Origin: Candidatus Crickella equi
Lineage (GTDB): Bacteria; Bacillota; Clostridia; Peptostreptococcales; Anaerovoracaceae
Assembly: GCA_018064755.1 (NCBI GenBank)
Contig: JAGHUP010000004.1
Span: 16,042-80,041 of the forward strand
DNA length: 64,000 nt
Direction of reading: 5' to 3'
Positions within the stretch are counted from its first letter, which is position 1; each line of letters opens with the position of its first letter. The position numbers and the translations under genes are program-made. This document shows positions 1-8,974 of this stretch, in pieces. The notes below the pieces were generated by a model. That model was not told where the DNA came from and did not search any database. It was given only the letters and a program-made list of their open reading frames with translations.

Positions 1-58
1 TCTTCGTACGCTCATCAATGTATTCCAGCCTAGCCTTAGCCCTTTCATACAGCAACAT
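1..58 (-). CDS. 5' end of a CDS running off the left edge (MLLYERAKARLEYIDERTK...)
   Basis: ATG at 58 on minus strand preceded by AAAGGAG Shine-Dalgarno; open to window edge. Confidence 0.5.
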   Translation of the reverse strand, partial: MLLYERAKARLEYIDERTK

Positions 59-354
59 CGAATCAACTCCTTTCTCTGTAATCCCACTAAGTCATCTTCT
101 TTCCAGCAACCACACTTACTCTTCTTCTTTCCGACAATCTCATTAAGCCATCTCCATTTGAGGGAATCACATTATAGGCCAAGTCATCTTGTTTTTCTCT
201 CCTTTTTCAAAATTCGGTTCTGAAATGTAGGATATCGTGATCACCGCTCGAAAATGTACCGCTCTTTGCGCAAAAAAGGGCCCTCAAGGCCGACACCTCG
301 CGACTCACGACAAACGATTTGTGCCTGCTCAAGCCTAATGTCCCAAAAATACGA

Positions 355-516
355 AAAAAGTATCGTTTTGGGCCCTCCATAGCCCAAGATCGATACTTTT
401 TCTCATTCTTATTTCTCTAATGCAGGAAGGCCTCGAGTTAACTCGGCCTTCCCTCATGCTATTTTTGCAAACAGCGGTACAATTTCAAGCGGAGCGTACC
501 CTCCGCTCGAAATTGT
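355..516. repeat. Cluster of three hairpins in intergenic DNA
   Basis: 355-401 AAAAAGTATCG..CGATACTTTTT; 425-452 GGAAGGCC..GGCCTTCC; 479-516 ACAATTTCaAGCGGAG..CTCCGCTcGAAATTGT. Confidence 0.75.
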
Positions 517-550
517 CATCTGAATCGTTATCCGAAATGATATCTTAATT

Positions 551-1027
551 CTATTTCTTTTCCTTCTGTGCTGCCTTCTCAGCTTCCTTGGCAGCGATGG
601 CATTGTTGTCCATATTATTTCTGTAAACAACGAATGTATCGTAGAGATATTCAGTAGTCAGATTAATTGTCATATTGATGATTGTAACCAGATACTCGTT
701 CCACAGAAGAGTCTCAGCGAGATAGTTGCCGAGGATTGTAGTTGCAGGTGTAAATACTGCGTAGAATGCTGCTGCATATGCAAGTACTACAGGAATTGGC
801 TTGCCTGACTTGAATGTGTATCTTCTGTTAACTGTATAGCACCAGACAACTGAGGCCGTAAGAGCCGTTAGATAGCAAGGCCAATACTTAAAGCTTGTGA
901 GTTCATTCATTAATGTAAATGTTGCCAGCTCAACGATTCCTGCGGACATTGATACGATGGCGAACTTAATCGCTCTGATTATCTCTTTCTTGTCCTTCTT
1001 TTCTTTCTTTTCGATGTTCTCACTCAT
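551..1027 (-). CDS. GtrA-like family small membrane protein
   Basis: Four hydrophobic segments and a GtrA-like pattern (RAIKFAIVSMSAGIVELATFTLMNE...VNRRYTFKS). Confidence 0.7.
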   Translation of the reverse strand: MSENIEKKEKKDKKEIIRAIKFAIVSMSAGIVELATFTLMNELTSFKYWPCYLTALTASVVWCYTVNRRYTFKSGKPIPVVLAYAAAFYAVFTPATTILGNYLAETLLWNEYLVTIINMTINLTTEYLYDTFVVYRNNMDNNAIAAKEAEKAAQKEKK

Positions 1028-1054
1028 AGGACATTCCCTCTCCTTAAGATTGTT

Positions 1055-2644
1055 TTATGCTAGTTCTTTATAAATCTTCTTATTTGCATTGTGCAGCTTC
1101 TTGAATACTGCAAAGTATTTATTGTACTGTTCATGCTTTGCCATGTCTGGCTCATATGTCTCAGTAGCTGGAATGAATTTCTTAACACTGTCAATTGATG
1201 GAATGATGCCAAGTCCAACTGCTACACAAGCTGCAGCTCCTACAGATCCAACGTTCTGTGGAGAAGCAACTGTCTCAATAGTTCTACCAGTAATATCTGC
1301 CAGCATCTGACAAGATACAGGTGATAAAGCGCCGCCACCAACGAATCTAATAGGATTGGATGTCTTTAGTTTCTTCTCCTGACATTCCAGCATCCATCTC
1401 AGATGATAGAACACGCCTTCAAGAACGGCGTGAATCATCTCAGTCTTGCCTGTTTCAATTCCAAGGCCGAAGAACATTCCGCTTGCATCTGGATCCTCAA
1501 ACGGACATCTGTTTCCATGGAGCCATGGTGTGAAGATTACTCCGCCCGAACCAGGCTCAACATCCTTAACAACATCAGTCATATAGGAATATAAACTGCT
1601 GTATCTGTGCTCGTAATCGTAAGTTACTCCCTGTTTCTCGAGATAAACTCCAATTTCATCAAGAGCCAAGTGGTCCTTGACCCACTCGAGACATTTGCCG
1701 GCAGTCTCCATCTCAGCGAAATAGTTATATCTTCCGCTTTGCGCACCTGTAGCCGCTGCCATCATAGTGTTCACGTCAACCATCTGCTTGTCGGTTACAG
1801 TGATGACCCATCCGGAAGTTCCGCTATAGATGTGAGTATCTCCAACGTTAACCTGTCCAGCACCAACACCGATTAGTGATGAATCTCCGCCACCTCCGAA
1901 TACCGGCGTTCCGACTGCAAGTCCGAGTTCAGCAGCAGCCTTCTCTGTCAGGCCGCCAACTTTATCTGTAGACTTGATGATCTGAGGCAGGAGTTCAGGC
2001 TTGATGTTGAACATCTTGTTCATCTTGTCACTCCAACCTTCCTTGCCAGGTCTTGTGTCATAGATCAAAGTGGCAAAAGCACTATCCTCTGTCATCGTGA
2101 ATTCTCCGGTGCAGCGACAGATAAGGTAGTCCTTAACGTCCAGCCACTTGTACGCACGAGCGAAGTTTTCAGGTTCATGTGCTTCAACCCATTTGTATTT
2201 CCATACAGGGTCCTTAACGCTGCATGTTACAGCGCCTGTAATAATCAAGCTTGGGATCAGTTTAAAGATATTTGCTCCGGCAATCTGTGGTCCGTATGCG
2301 ATACCCTTCTTGATTTCTTCCTTAGCACGGCAGTCCATATAACTCATAGGTCTATGAACAGGAACTCCGTCCTTATCTACAAGAACAAGGCCCTGCATCT
2401 GTGAACAGAATGAAATGCCAGCAACTTCTTCAGGCTTAATCTCTGTACGTGAGAACAGCTCTTCTGTACTCTCGCACATACCCTTCCACCAGTCGTCTCC
2501 GTCCTGCTCTGCACCACCGTCTTCAAAAACATACAGTGGATAGCTTCTTGAAGTTGATTCCAATAATTCAATAGTATCCTCAACTCCGAACAAGCAGGTC
2601 TTAACTCCTGTGGTTCCAATATCATAAGCAAGAATATAAGTCAT
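1055..2644 (-). CDS. FGGY-family carbohydrate kinase (xylulokinase-like)
   Basis: N-term YILAYDIGTTGVKTCLF, GGGGDSSLIGVGAG, FVGGGALSPVSCQMLADITGRTIE motifs. Confidence 0.9.
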   Translation of the reverse strand: MTYILAYDIGTTGVKTCLFGVEDTIELLESTSRSYPLYVFEDGGAEQDGDDWWKGMCESTEELFSRTEIKPEEVAGISFCSQMQGLVLVDKDGVPVHRPMSYMDCRAKEEIKKGIAYGPQIAGANIFKLIPSLIITGAVTCSVKDPVWKYKWVEAHEPENFARAYKWLDVKDYLICRCTGEFTMTEDSAFATLIYDTRPGKEGWSDKMNKMFNIKPELLPQIIKSTDKVGGLTEKAAAELGLAVGTPVFGGGGDSSLIGVGAGQVNVGDTHIYSGTSGWVITVTDKQMVDVNTMMAAATGAQSGRYNYFAEMETAGKCLEWVKDHLALDEIGVYLEKQGVTYDYEHRYSSLYSYMTDVVKDVEPGSGGVIFTPWLHGNRCPFEDPDASGMFFGLGIETGKTEMIHAVLEGVFYHLRWMLECQEKKLKTSNPIRFVGGGALSPVSCQMLADITGRTIETVASPQNVGSVGAAACVAVGLGIIPSIDSVKKFIPATETYEPDMAKHEQYNKYFAVFKKLHNANKKIYKELA

Positions 2645-2677
2645 AATTTCGCCTCTTTTCAGCCGAGCATAGCTCGA

Positions 2678-3637
2678 CTATCCGTTCTTCTTCTTGGAAT
2701 ATTTAGTCAGATATACCATTCTCTGTGTGAATGCATCCAATTTCTTTAATGGTGGCGCTTTTCTTACGTAACATGCAGCTGCGCAGTTCTTGATAACAAT
2801 GCTAGCCGCTGCTTCGCAGTCGTCCTCAGTCTTGCCAACGCATATTGCGCCAATGCCTTTAACGAGAATTGCATTTCTCAAGAGCAATTCCGCTCTAACA
2901 GCTGCATGGTTGTACTCAATTACGCTCATATCAGGTCCAACCATCTGTGCAAAATCATCGAGATATGGCTTAACAGTTACGCCGGCTCTACAACACTCAC
3001 CAACAAACTTGTCACGAACCAGTTTAACGTATGGATTACGTTTAGTCTGATACTTCTCAACATTTATCTGTTTCCAGTTATCTTCATCCATGCTAGGAAT
3101 TCTGCTAGCGAACTCTTCCATACAGTCATTTTCAAGCTGTTCAGCCATATTGAAAGCTTCTTCCATATTTTCTCCGAGAAGAAGTGCTCCATGCTTGGCT
3201 AGAAGGAACTTCTTATGATCAGGATGATCCTCGAGTGCGATAATAACATGTCTCTTCAGCCTATCAGTACCAGGCAGTCCATACGCTGCGCATGGTGCGT
3301 ATGGCAAATCTCTTTCATCTGCAGCAACAGCACTTGCATAAGTCTGATGAGTATGGATAACAAATTCGATGTCCTTTCTCATTCTATATACTGCAGCATG
3401 AATTCCCTTCTCGCTACTTGGCTTGATATTGCTGTCGTATGAAAGGTCTACGATATTTACTTTAACAAGATCAGACGGCTTCAGGATATCATAGGCAATT
3501 CCGCTAGGTGTGATAATCATCTCATTCTCACCGCATCTTGCGCTAACATTGCCCCAAGTTCTTGCAACCAGTCCATCCTTAACCAGCTTAAGTCCAGCCT
3601 CAATAACTAGCTGTCTTGCTTGTTCTTCTGTATACAT
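2678..3637 (-). CDS. class II aldolase/adducin-family protein
   Basis: GNVSARCGENEMIITPSGIAYD and HTHQTYASAVAA motifs. Confidence 0.85.
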   Translation of the reverse strand: MYTEEQARQLVIEAGLKLVKDGLVARTWGNVSARCGENEMIITPSGIAYDILKPSDLVKVNIVDLSYDSNIKPSSEKGIHAAVYRMRKDIEFVIHTHQTYASAVAADERDLPYAPCAAYGLPGTDRLKRHVIIALEDHPDHKKFLLAKHGALLLGENMEEAFNMAEQLENDCMEEFASRIPSMDEDNWKQINVEKYQTKRNPYVKLVRDKFVGECCRAGVTVKPYLDDFAQMVGPDMSVIEYNHAAVRAELLLRNAILVKGIGAICVGKTEDDCEAAASIVIKNCAAACYVRKAPPLKKLDAFTQRMVYLTKYSKKKNG

Positions 3638-3649
3638 ATCTATCTCCGA

Positions 3650-5131
3650 TTATTTAATCTTGCCGCACTTAGCAAATACTCTATCGAATCTCTCGATAAC
3701 GTCATCAATCATTTCTTCCGTATAAGCAGCACTTGTGTACAGTCTGTTTCCTGCCAGTGTAACAAGTCCCTCAGCCATATAAGCTGCACCGATATGCTGC
3801 ATCTCAATCTGACGAGCGTCAGTCTGCTTGAGAATTCCAGGAATCTGCCATGGTTTGGACCAGTCAATTGCATAATGCATTGTACCAACGCTGTCCAGGT
3901 GGCAAACTGAACCCTGGTTATATACTACGAATGGCAGGTTGTACTTCTTAACTCTCTCCTGCAAACCCTTAGTAAGTCTGTCGCCCATTCTGCCGGCAAC
4001 CTCACAAGCATTTCTCTTCTCGATTTCGCAGATTGCTGTGTAACCTGCGATACAAGAGATTGGAGTAGCTGCAACTGTTCCGCCGCAGAGAGCTTTCTTA
4101 ACCTTCTTGCCTGATGCATCAAGTCCTGCGCCGAGATGAGCCATGCAATCCTTGTGACCGCCTACGCCACCTGCTCCAGGATATCCACCAGCAATAACCT
4201 TACCGAAGATTGTCAGGTCTGGATCAATGCCAAAATAGCCCTGTGCCCCGGAGAGACCGATTCTGAATCCCGTTACTACCTCGTCACATACGAGGAGTGC
4301 GCCGTACTCATGCGCCAGTCTTTCGCATCCACGAACGAAGGCTTTGGTAACTGGAGTAGTACCACTCTCAGGGCCGATAGCTTCGATAAATACAGCAGCA
4401 GTACCACCATCAAGTTTATTCTTCTTCAGCTTGCGCTCGAGATCCTCGAGGTCACCTGGGAAGAATTCATCTGTATGTCTAAATACGAAATTAGGAATAC
4501 CACGGCTCTGTAGTCCCTTAGTACCAGGGATACGAATTCCGTAAGCCATCTGATCAGACCATCCATGATAAGCTCCGCCCATCTTCAGGATGTTTTTGTG
4601 ACCAGTCTTAAGTCTTGCGATACGAGCTGCAACCATGCAGGCTTCAGTACCGGAACCAAGCATTCTGAACATCTCTACACTTGGAACACATTCGCTAATC
4701 TTCTTAGCCAGCTTGTACTCATACTCATGGAAAAGTCCAGTTGAAGGACCACAAGTTTTCAGCAGATCAATTACTGCGTCTCTAACTACAGGGTCATTGG
4801 ATCCAATCATAGTAGGACCACCTGCCTGCAGCAGGTCATAGTATTTATTGCCATCAACGTCGTACATATATGCACCCTCAGCCTTCTCAATTGCCAGAGG
4901 GAACGGATGATTGAACGCCAGGTTATGCTGAACGCCACCTGGAATAACGCCCTTAGCCTCAGAAGTCATTGCTTTGGACTTAGCGCACTTCTTCTCGAAA
5001 TAATTCTCCTCATAGTCCTTAAGTGGCTCAGGAAGTACTCCGTAGATAGGTTTCTTAATTAACTCATCAAGCTGCTTATTGACAGCTTCTGCATCCAGAT
5101 ATTCATCAATTGCAAATCCATTGTATGCCAT
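3650..5131 (-). CDS. class III PLP-dependent aminotransferase (glutamate-1-semialdehyde aminomutase-like)
   Basis: GSGTEACMVAARIAR, ALLVCDEVVTGFRIG, TIFGKVIAGGYPGAG (PLP lysine). Confidence 0.9.
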   Translation of the reverse strand: MAYNGFAIDEYLDAEAVNKQLDELIKKPIYGVLPEPLKDYEENYFEKKCAKSKAMTSEAKGVIPGGVQHNLAFNHPFPLAIEKAEGAYMYDVDGNKYYDLLQAGGPTMIGSNDPVVRDAVIDLLKTCGPSTGLFHEYEYKLAKKISECVPSVEMFRMLGSGTEACMVAARIARLKTGHKNILKMGGAYHGWSDQMAYGIRIPGTKGLQSRGIPNFVFRHTDEFFPGDLEDLERKLKKNKLDGGTAAVFIEAIGPESGTTPVTKAFVRGCERLAHEYGALLVCDEVVTGFRIGLSGAQGYFGIDPDLTIFGKVIAGGYPGAGGVGGHKDCMAHLGAGLDASGKKVKKALCGGTVAATPISCIAGYTAICEIEKRNACEVAGRMGDRLTKGLQERVKKYNLPFVVYNQGSVCHLDSVGTMHYAIDWSKPWQIPGILKQTDARQIEMQHIGAAYMAEGLVTLAGNRLYTSAAYTEEMIDDVIERFDRVFAKCGKIK

Positions 5132-5145
5132 AACGAACTCCTTTT

Positions 5146-6030
5146 CTATTTATCTTCTACAGGTTTGTCGAGATAGACAGCTGCCACCAAGCAAACCAGA
5201 ATAATAACTGCTCCAACTGCACCGAACATGCTAATTCTCTCTCCAAGAATGAACAGACTGAATACCGCTGTCATTACCGGGCACAGACACTGAACTACAG
5301 CAACTGTGCTGGACGAGATATCCTTAAGCGCAATGTTCTGAAGTAAATATCCCGCAATGGTACAGAGAACTGCGAGATATATGATAATAGCCCAGACTGT
5401 AATCGTCATTGGTTTGGTCTGAACTTCGTTGGCAAAGAGCATTCCAACAACTGCCATAGCTGCACTTGCGAACACCATAAGTGCTGTCAAAGTAAGCGGA
5501 TCTACACGGTCGAGAGATTTCTCTCCGTAGACCAGTGACGCTGCGAGCAGAACCGCGGCGAGAAGTGCGAATACCTCTCCGAGGCCAAATCCATTGCCAA
5601 GTCCTCCCTTGCCACAGCACAGCATATACAAACCAATTACTACGAATACTTGAACAACTATAAGTTTCTTGCCATAGTGTCTGCGAAATACCAGAAATGC
5701 CAGAATCGGTGCAATAACTGTCGGCAAAGATCTGATAAAAGCAACCGTAGTCGCCTGGGTAAGCAGTAACGCAACATTGTTCGAAACGTACGCTCCGCCC
5801 ATACAGAGGACTGGTACAATCCAGTCTCTAATTTTGGCATTCTTAAGGCCAGCAATAATAGGCTTGCCCCATATTATCAGCATCACTACCAGCGCGATGC
5901 AGTAACGCAGGGTCAGCATTCTGAATAAAGGCACCGTGTCAAAAGCAGCCTTGGAAATCGGATCTCCTAGACCATACAAAGCTGACTGTAATACTATTAA
6001 AGATATTGCTGTAACTTTACCTTTACTCAT
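5146..6030 (-). CDS. EamA/DMT-family transporter
   Basis: Ten-TM hydrophobic pattern with duplicated EamA repeats. Confidence 0.85.
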   Translation of the reverse strand: MSKGKVTAISLIVLQSALYGLGDPISKAAFDTVPLFRMLTLRYCIALVVMLIIWGKPIIAGLKNAKIRDWIVPVLCMGGAYVSNNVALLLTQATTVAFIRSLPTVIAPILAFLVFRRHYGKKLIVVQVFVVIGLYMLCCGKGGLGNGFGLGEVFALLAAVLLAASLVYGEKSLDRVDPLTLTALMVFASAAMAVVGMLFANEVQTKPMTITVWAIIIYLAVLCTIAGYLLQNIALKDISSSTVAVVQCLCPVMTAVFSLFILGERISMFGAVGAVIILVCLVAAVYLDKPVEDK

Positions 6031-6076
6031 AATAGTCTAAAGGGTGACAGTCGCCTGCCACCCATTTTTAACAAAT

Positions 6077-7171
6077 CTAATACTTAAGACCAAGTCCGTC
6101 TGCGACTCTAGTGATAAAATCCTGAACATTGGTTACAATTCCCTTGGATGAGAGTGAACCTCTATCAGCACACTTATTGATAACGAACTCAGAAGTATCT
6201 ACGATGTAGAAATATGTCTCACGAATTGTTCCATCAGGCAGAACTCTGAAAGATGGAGTTAAATTACCTGTAGCAATTGAGTGTAACATTGAAGCCATTG
6301 AAATAATTGTTGTTGCATTCTTTACTTCATGTCTCATATGATCAGCTGATTCATAAGTCAGCTTATCAACATCAGGTAGCGGACCATCATCTCTGATTGA
6401 TCCAGCGAGGATAAATGGAACGCTCTGTCTTGTGCAGGCAGCCATAATACCATCTTTGATCTTATACTTTTCAACGAACTGTTTAATACCACCAGCTCTT
6501 GTAACTGCATTAATTGTATCCAGATGATTATAGTGTCCATTAGGAACATTTTCCTGTGTGTAAATGTTCTGACCAAGAGCTGTTCCAAGATAGGCGCCTT
6601 CAAGATCGTGGGTAGCAAGAGCGTTACCAGCAAGAAGTGCGTCACAGTAGCCAGCATCAATAATTGCAGCCATTGCAGCTCTCGCATTGCTTGCGAATGA
6701 TACTACAGGTCCCATGGTCCATACGACCTTACCATGCTCCTTTTCATGCTTGAGAAGCTCAACAATTTCATCTATATCCTTCTGGAATGCTGTTTCTCTA
6801 GATCTTCCAGTGCGGAATGCAAATGTATCTGAACTAGCGTCTGGATCTTCAAATCCATGGGCATGCATGTAAATTCCTTCTTCGGCATCTTCAGTACGTC
6901 CAACAACGACTTTATCTCCGACCATCAGACGTCTTGGCTCTACAGAAAGGATTTTTCCATACATATATACGGGAACAGAATCCATTCTTGCTTCTTCGCA
7001 GAGCAACCATTTGCCATCAACCTTGAAATACTCAGGATAAATTGAGAGTGCATGGAAACCTTCTGGTGCAGTTCCCTCCATATCTACCTCAACCATCTTA
7101 CAGTCAGGTGCATCAACAAACTTCTTTTCTTTAAAGTCTGGTGCGTGATATTTTCTAAACTTAAATGCCAT
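6077..7171 (-). CDS. TIGR00300 / LOR-SDH-like, ornithine cyclodeaminase-type protein
   Basis: VVWTMGPVVSFASNARAAMAAIIDAGYCDALLAGNALATHDLEGAYLGTALGQNI; start set at MAFKFRK (AAAGGAG SD), shorter than the ORF track start at 7225. Confidence 0.7.
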   Translation of the reverse strand: MAFKFRKYHAPDFKEKKFVDAPDCKMVEVDMEGTAPEGFHALSIYPEYFKVDGKWLLCEEARMDSVPVYMYGKILSVEPRRLMVGDKVVVGRTEDAEEGIYMHAHGFEDPDASSDTFAFRTGRSRETAFQKDIDEIVELLKHEKEHGKVVWTMGPVVSFASNARAAMAAIIDAGYCDALLAGNALATHDLEGAYLGTALGQNIYTQENVPNGHYNHLDTINAVTRAGGIKQFVEKYKIKDGIMAACTRQSVPFILAGSIRDDGPLPDVDKLTYESADHMRHEVKNATTIISMASMLHSIATGNLTPSFRVLPDGTIRETYFYIVDTSEFVINKCADRGSLSSKGIVTNVQDFITRVADGLGLKY

Positions 7172-7325
7172 TGCTTCTATCTCCTTTTCACGGATTATTA
7201 CAACTCGATTATAGCACAAAAACACGAAAACGTACCGCTATCTTCATAAATCAGAACAACTTGGATTATATGATTCTTAGTACTATAATAATCGTTAGTT
7301 TGATATGTAAGAAACAGAGAAAACG

Positions 7326-7778
7326 ATGATGGAACATCGAAAAATGAACATTTACAAACATTATTTCATGAATATGATCACAGGCATTGCGATTGTCAGC
7401 GTAATGCTGGTATTGCTCATTGCTTGTGCCCCAAATAGTTCGAGCGACAACTCGGGATGTGAAGATTTCTACGGAAGATGGCTGTACAAGTACACCTATC
7501 TCGATGGTGACAAACTCTATTACACTGAAGAAGATGGAATGGAGCAGTACATCGAGGTTTACGAGGATGGCACATATATCTACAGTGACTATGCCGGAGA
7601 TTGTGTAAGCGAAGGAAAATGGGAGAAATCTGGTGATGGAATATACCTTAAGGAAGACGATGAACAATTAGATTTCTATCAAGACGATATGTTAAGGACT
7701 CAAACCAAGGATGGCAAGAAAATGATGATGCCAGACGATTTCTATAATGTTCTCGTCAGAAAAAAAGCGTCGCAATAA
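7326..7778 (+). CDS. putative lipoprotein
   Basis: Signal peptide with lipobox-like LLIAC; hydrophilic acidic remainder. Confidence 0.6.
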   Translation: MMEHRKMNIYKHYFMNMITGIAIVSVMLVLLIACAPNSSSDNSGCEDFYGRWLYKYTYLDGDKLYYTEEDGMEQYIEVYEDGTYIYSDYAGDCVSEGKWEKSGDGIYLKEDDEQLDFYQDDMLRTQTKDGKKMMMPDDFYNVLVRKKASQ

Positions 7779-7845
7779 GTATAGTCAAATTCCAGGTGAA
7801 TACTAATGTGTGCGGTATAGTTCGAGCCTCCTCTCTTCATTTGTT

Positions 7846-8071
7846 TTGTCGCTATGCGAAATGTGATGAGAAAAGCACATCATTTTCGACAGGGAAAACG
7901 CGACGAATTGTCGCTATGTGACGAGTGACGCAAAAAACACATCATCGATTCGGCTAATCTGACCCAGATTGATGATGTGCTTTTGGTATACAAGTCTGTA
8001 TTGCGACAAATCGCAACAATTTCGACTTAAAAAATGATGTGGTTTTGGCGCGAGTATCTCTATTGCGACAA
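7846..8071. repeat. Four-unit symmetric repeat: TTGTCGC-N23-CACATCAT, two direct then two inverted
   Basis: Units 7846-7883, 7908-7945 (+) and 7972-8009, 8034-8071 (-); 62-bp pitch in each arm; identical 23-nt spacing in all four. Confidence 0.9.
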
Positions 8072-8139
8072 AATGATATAAAAATGTATCAAAAATGTTA
8101 TTACGATACTTTTGCGAGAGATATCTACTAAAATCAAAA

Positions 8140-8162
8140 GGGATTGAGCTTCTCCCAATCCC
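8140..8162 (-). terminator. intrinsic terminator of rubrerythrin transcript
   Basis: GGGATTG...CAATCCC stem followed by T-tract on the minus strand. Confidence 0.65.
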
Positions 8163-8192
8163 CTGTAAGCATTGAATTTTCAAGGATCTATT

Positions 8193-8780
8193 CTATCCAA
8201 AGTATCTCTCGAGCAGACCCTTAAGTGCCTTGCCGTGTCTCGCTTCATCTCTTGCCATTTCATGTACTGTGTCATGAATTGCGTCGAGGTTGTTCTTCTT
8301 AGCACAGATTGCCAGGTCAGTCTTGCCCTGAGTTGCGCCGAACTCACAGTCAACTCTCCAAGCCAGGTTAGCCTTAGTGTCAGCCTTCATATTAGCTTCG
8401 AGATCCTCACCGAGGAGCTCTGCGAACTTAGCAGCGTGCTCAGCCTCTTCATAAGCAGCCTTCTCCCAGTACAGACCAATCTCAGGATATCCTTCTCTAT
8501 GTGCAATTCTTGCCATGCAGAGATACATACCTACCTCAGAGCACTCGCCCTGGAAATTAGCCATCAGCTGCTCGAAGATGTACTTCTTATCTTCCTCTGA
8601 AATATCAGGATTATTCTTAACAGTCTTAGCGTAAATACCATACTCATGCTCAGCTGCCAACTTCATCTCGCCTTCCTGCTTGTTAAACTTCTCTGCTGGA
8701 ACGCCACATACTGGACACTTCTCAGGAGCTGCGTCTCCCTCGTGAACATAACCGCATACACTACATACCCATTTTGCCAT
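8193..8780 (-). CDS. rubrerythrin with N-terminal rubredoxin domain
   Basis: [25 protein letters not shown] then ferritin-like EEAEHAAKF...[21 protein letters not shown]. Confidence 0.93.
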   Translation of the reverse strand: MAKWVCSVCGYVHEGDAAPEKCPVCGVPAEKFNKQEGEMKLAAEHEYGIYAKTVKNNPDISEEDKKYIFEQLMANFQGECSEVGMYLCMARIAHREGYPEIGLYWEKAAYEEAEHAAKFAELLGEDLEANMKADTKANLAWRVDCEFGATQGKTDLAICAKKNNLDAIHDTVHEMARDEARHGKALKGLLERYFG

Positions 8781-8800
8781 AACTATTACCTCCTAATTAT

Positions 8801-8962
8801 TTATCTTGATAAACCATGCTTAACTCTGTCTTCAACCTCTGCTCTCTTGCCGTTGTTGAATCTATCCAGAGTTCCAACCAGGTATCCGGTGATTCTTCTG
8901 ATTCTCTCGAATCCAACATTCTCACCAACCATACCGTTGTCATTGATTACCTTGTTGTTCAT
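8801..8962 (-). CDS. 53-aa stand-alone NrdD-like C-terminal glycyl-radical domain
   Basis: MNNKVINDNGMVGENVGFERIRRITGYLVGTLDRFNNGKRAEVEDRVKHGLSR; resembles the C-terminus of anaerobic ribonucleotide reductase (RRVCGYLGSPDARPFNAGKQEEVKRRVKH in E. coli, from memory); AGGAGG SD 9 nt upstream; not in the ORF track. Confidence 0.85.
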   Translation of the reverse strand: MNNKVINDNGMVGENVGFERIRRITGYLVGTLDRFNNGKRAEVEDRVKHGLSR

Positions 8963-8974
8963 ATTATCCGCCTC

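Noticed and set aside
1089-5054. Numerous 60-125 aa plus-strand ORFs antisense to the first operon
   Set aside because: Mirror-image ORFs of coding regions, no ribosome-binding sites or recognisable domains
7266-7667. 133-aa minus-strand ORF overlapping the lipoprotein gene
   Set aside because: No SD; the opposite strand has a coherent signal peptide and lipobox
7846-8071. Reading the repeated units as a CRISPR array
   Set aside because: Units are in mirror orientation and made of two short boxes; no repeat-spacer regularity of CRISPR type and no cas genes
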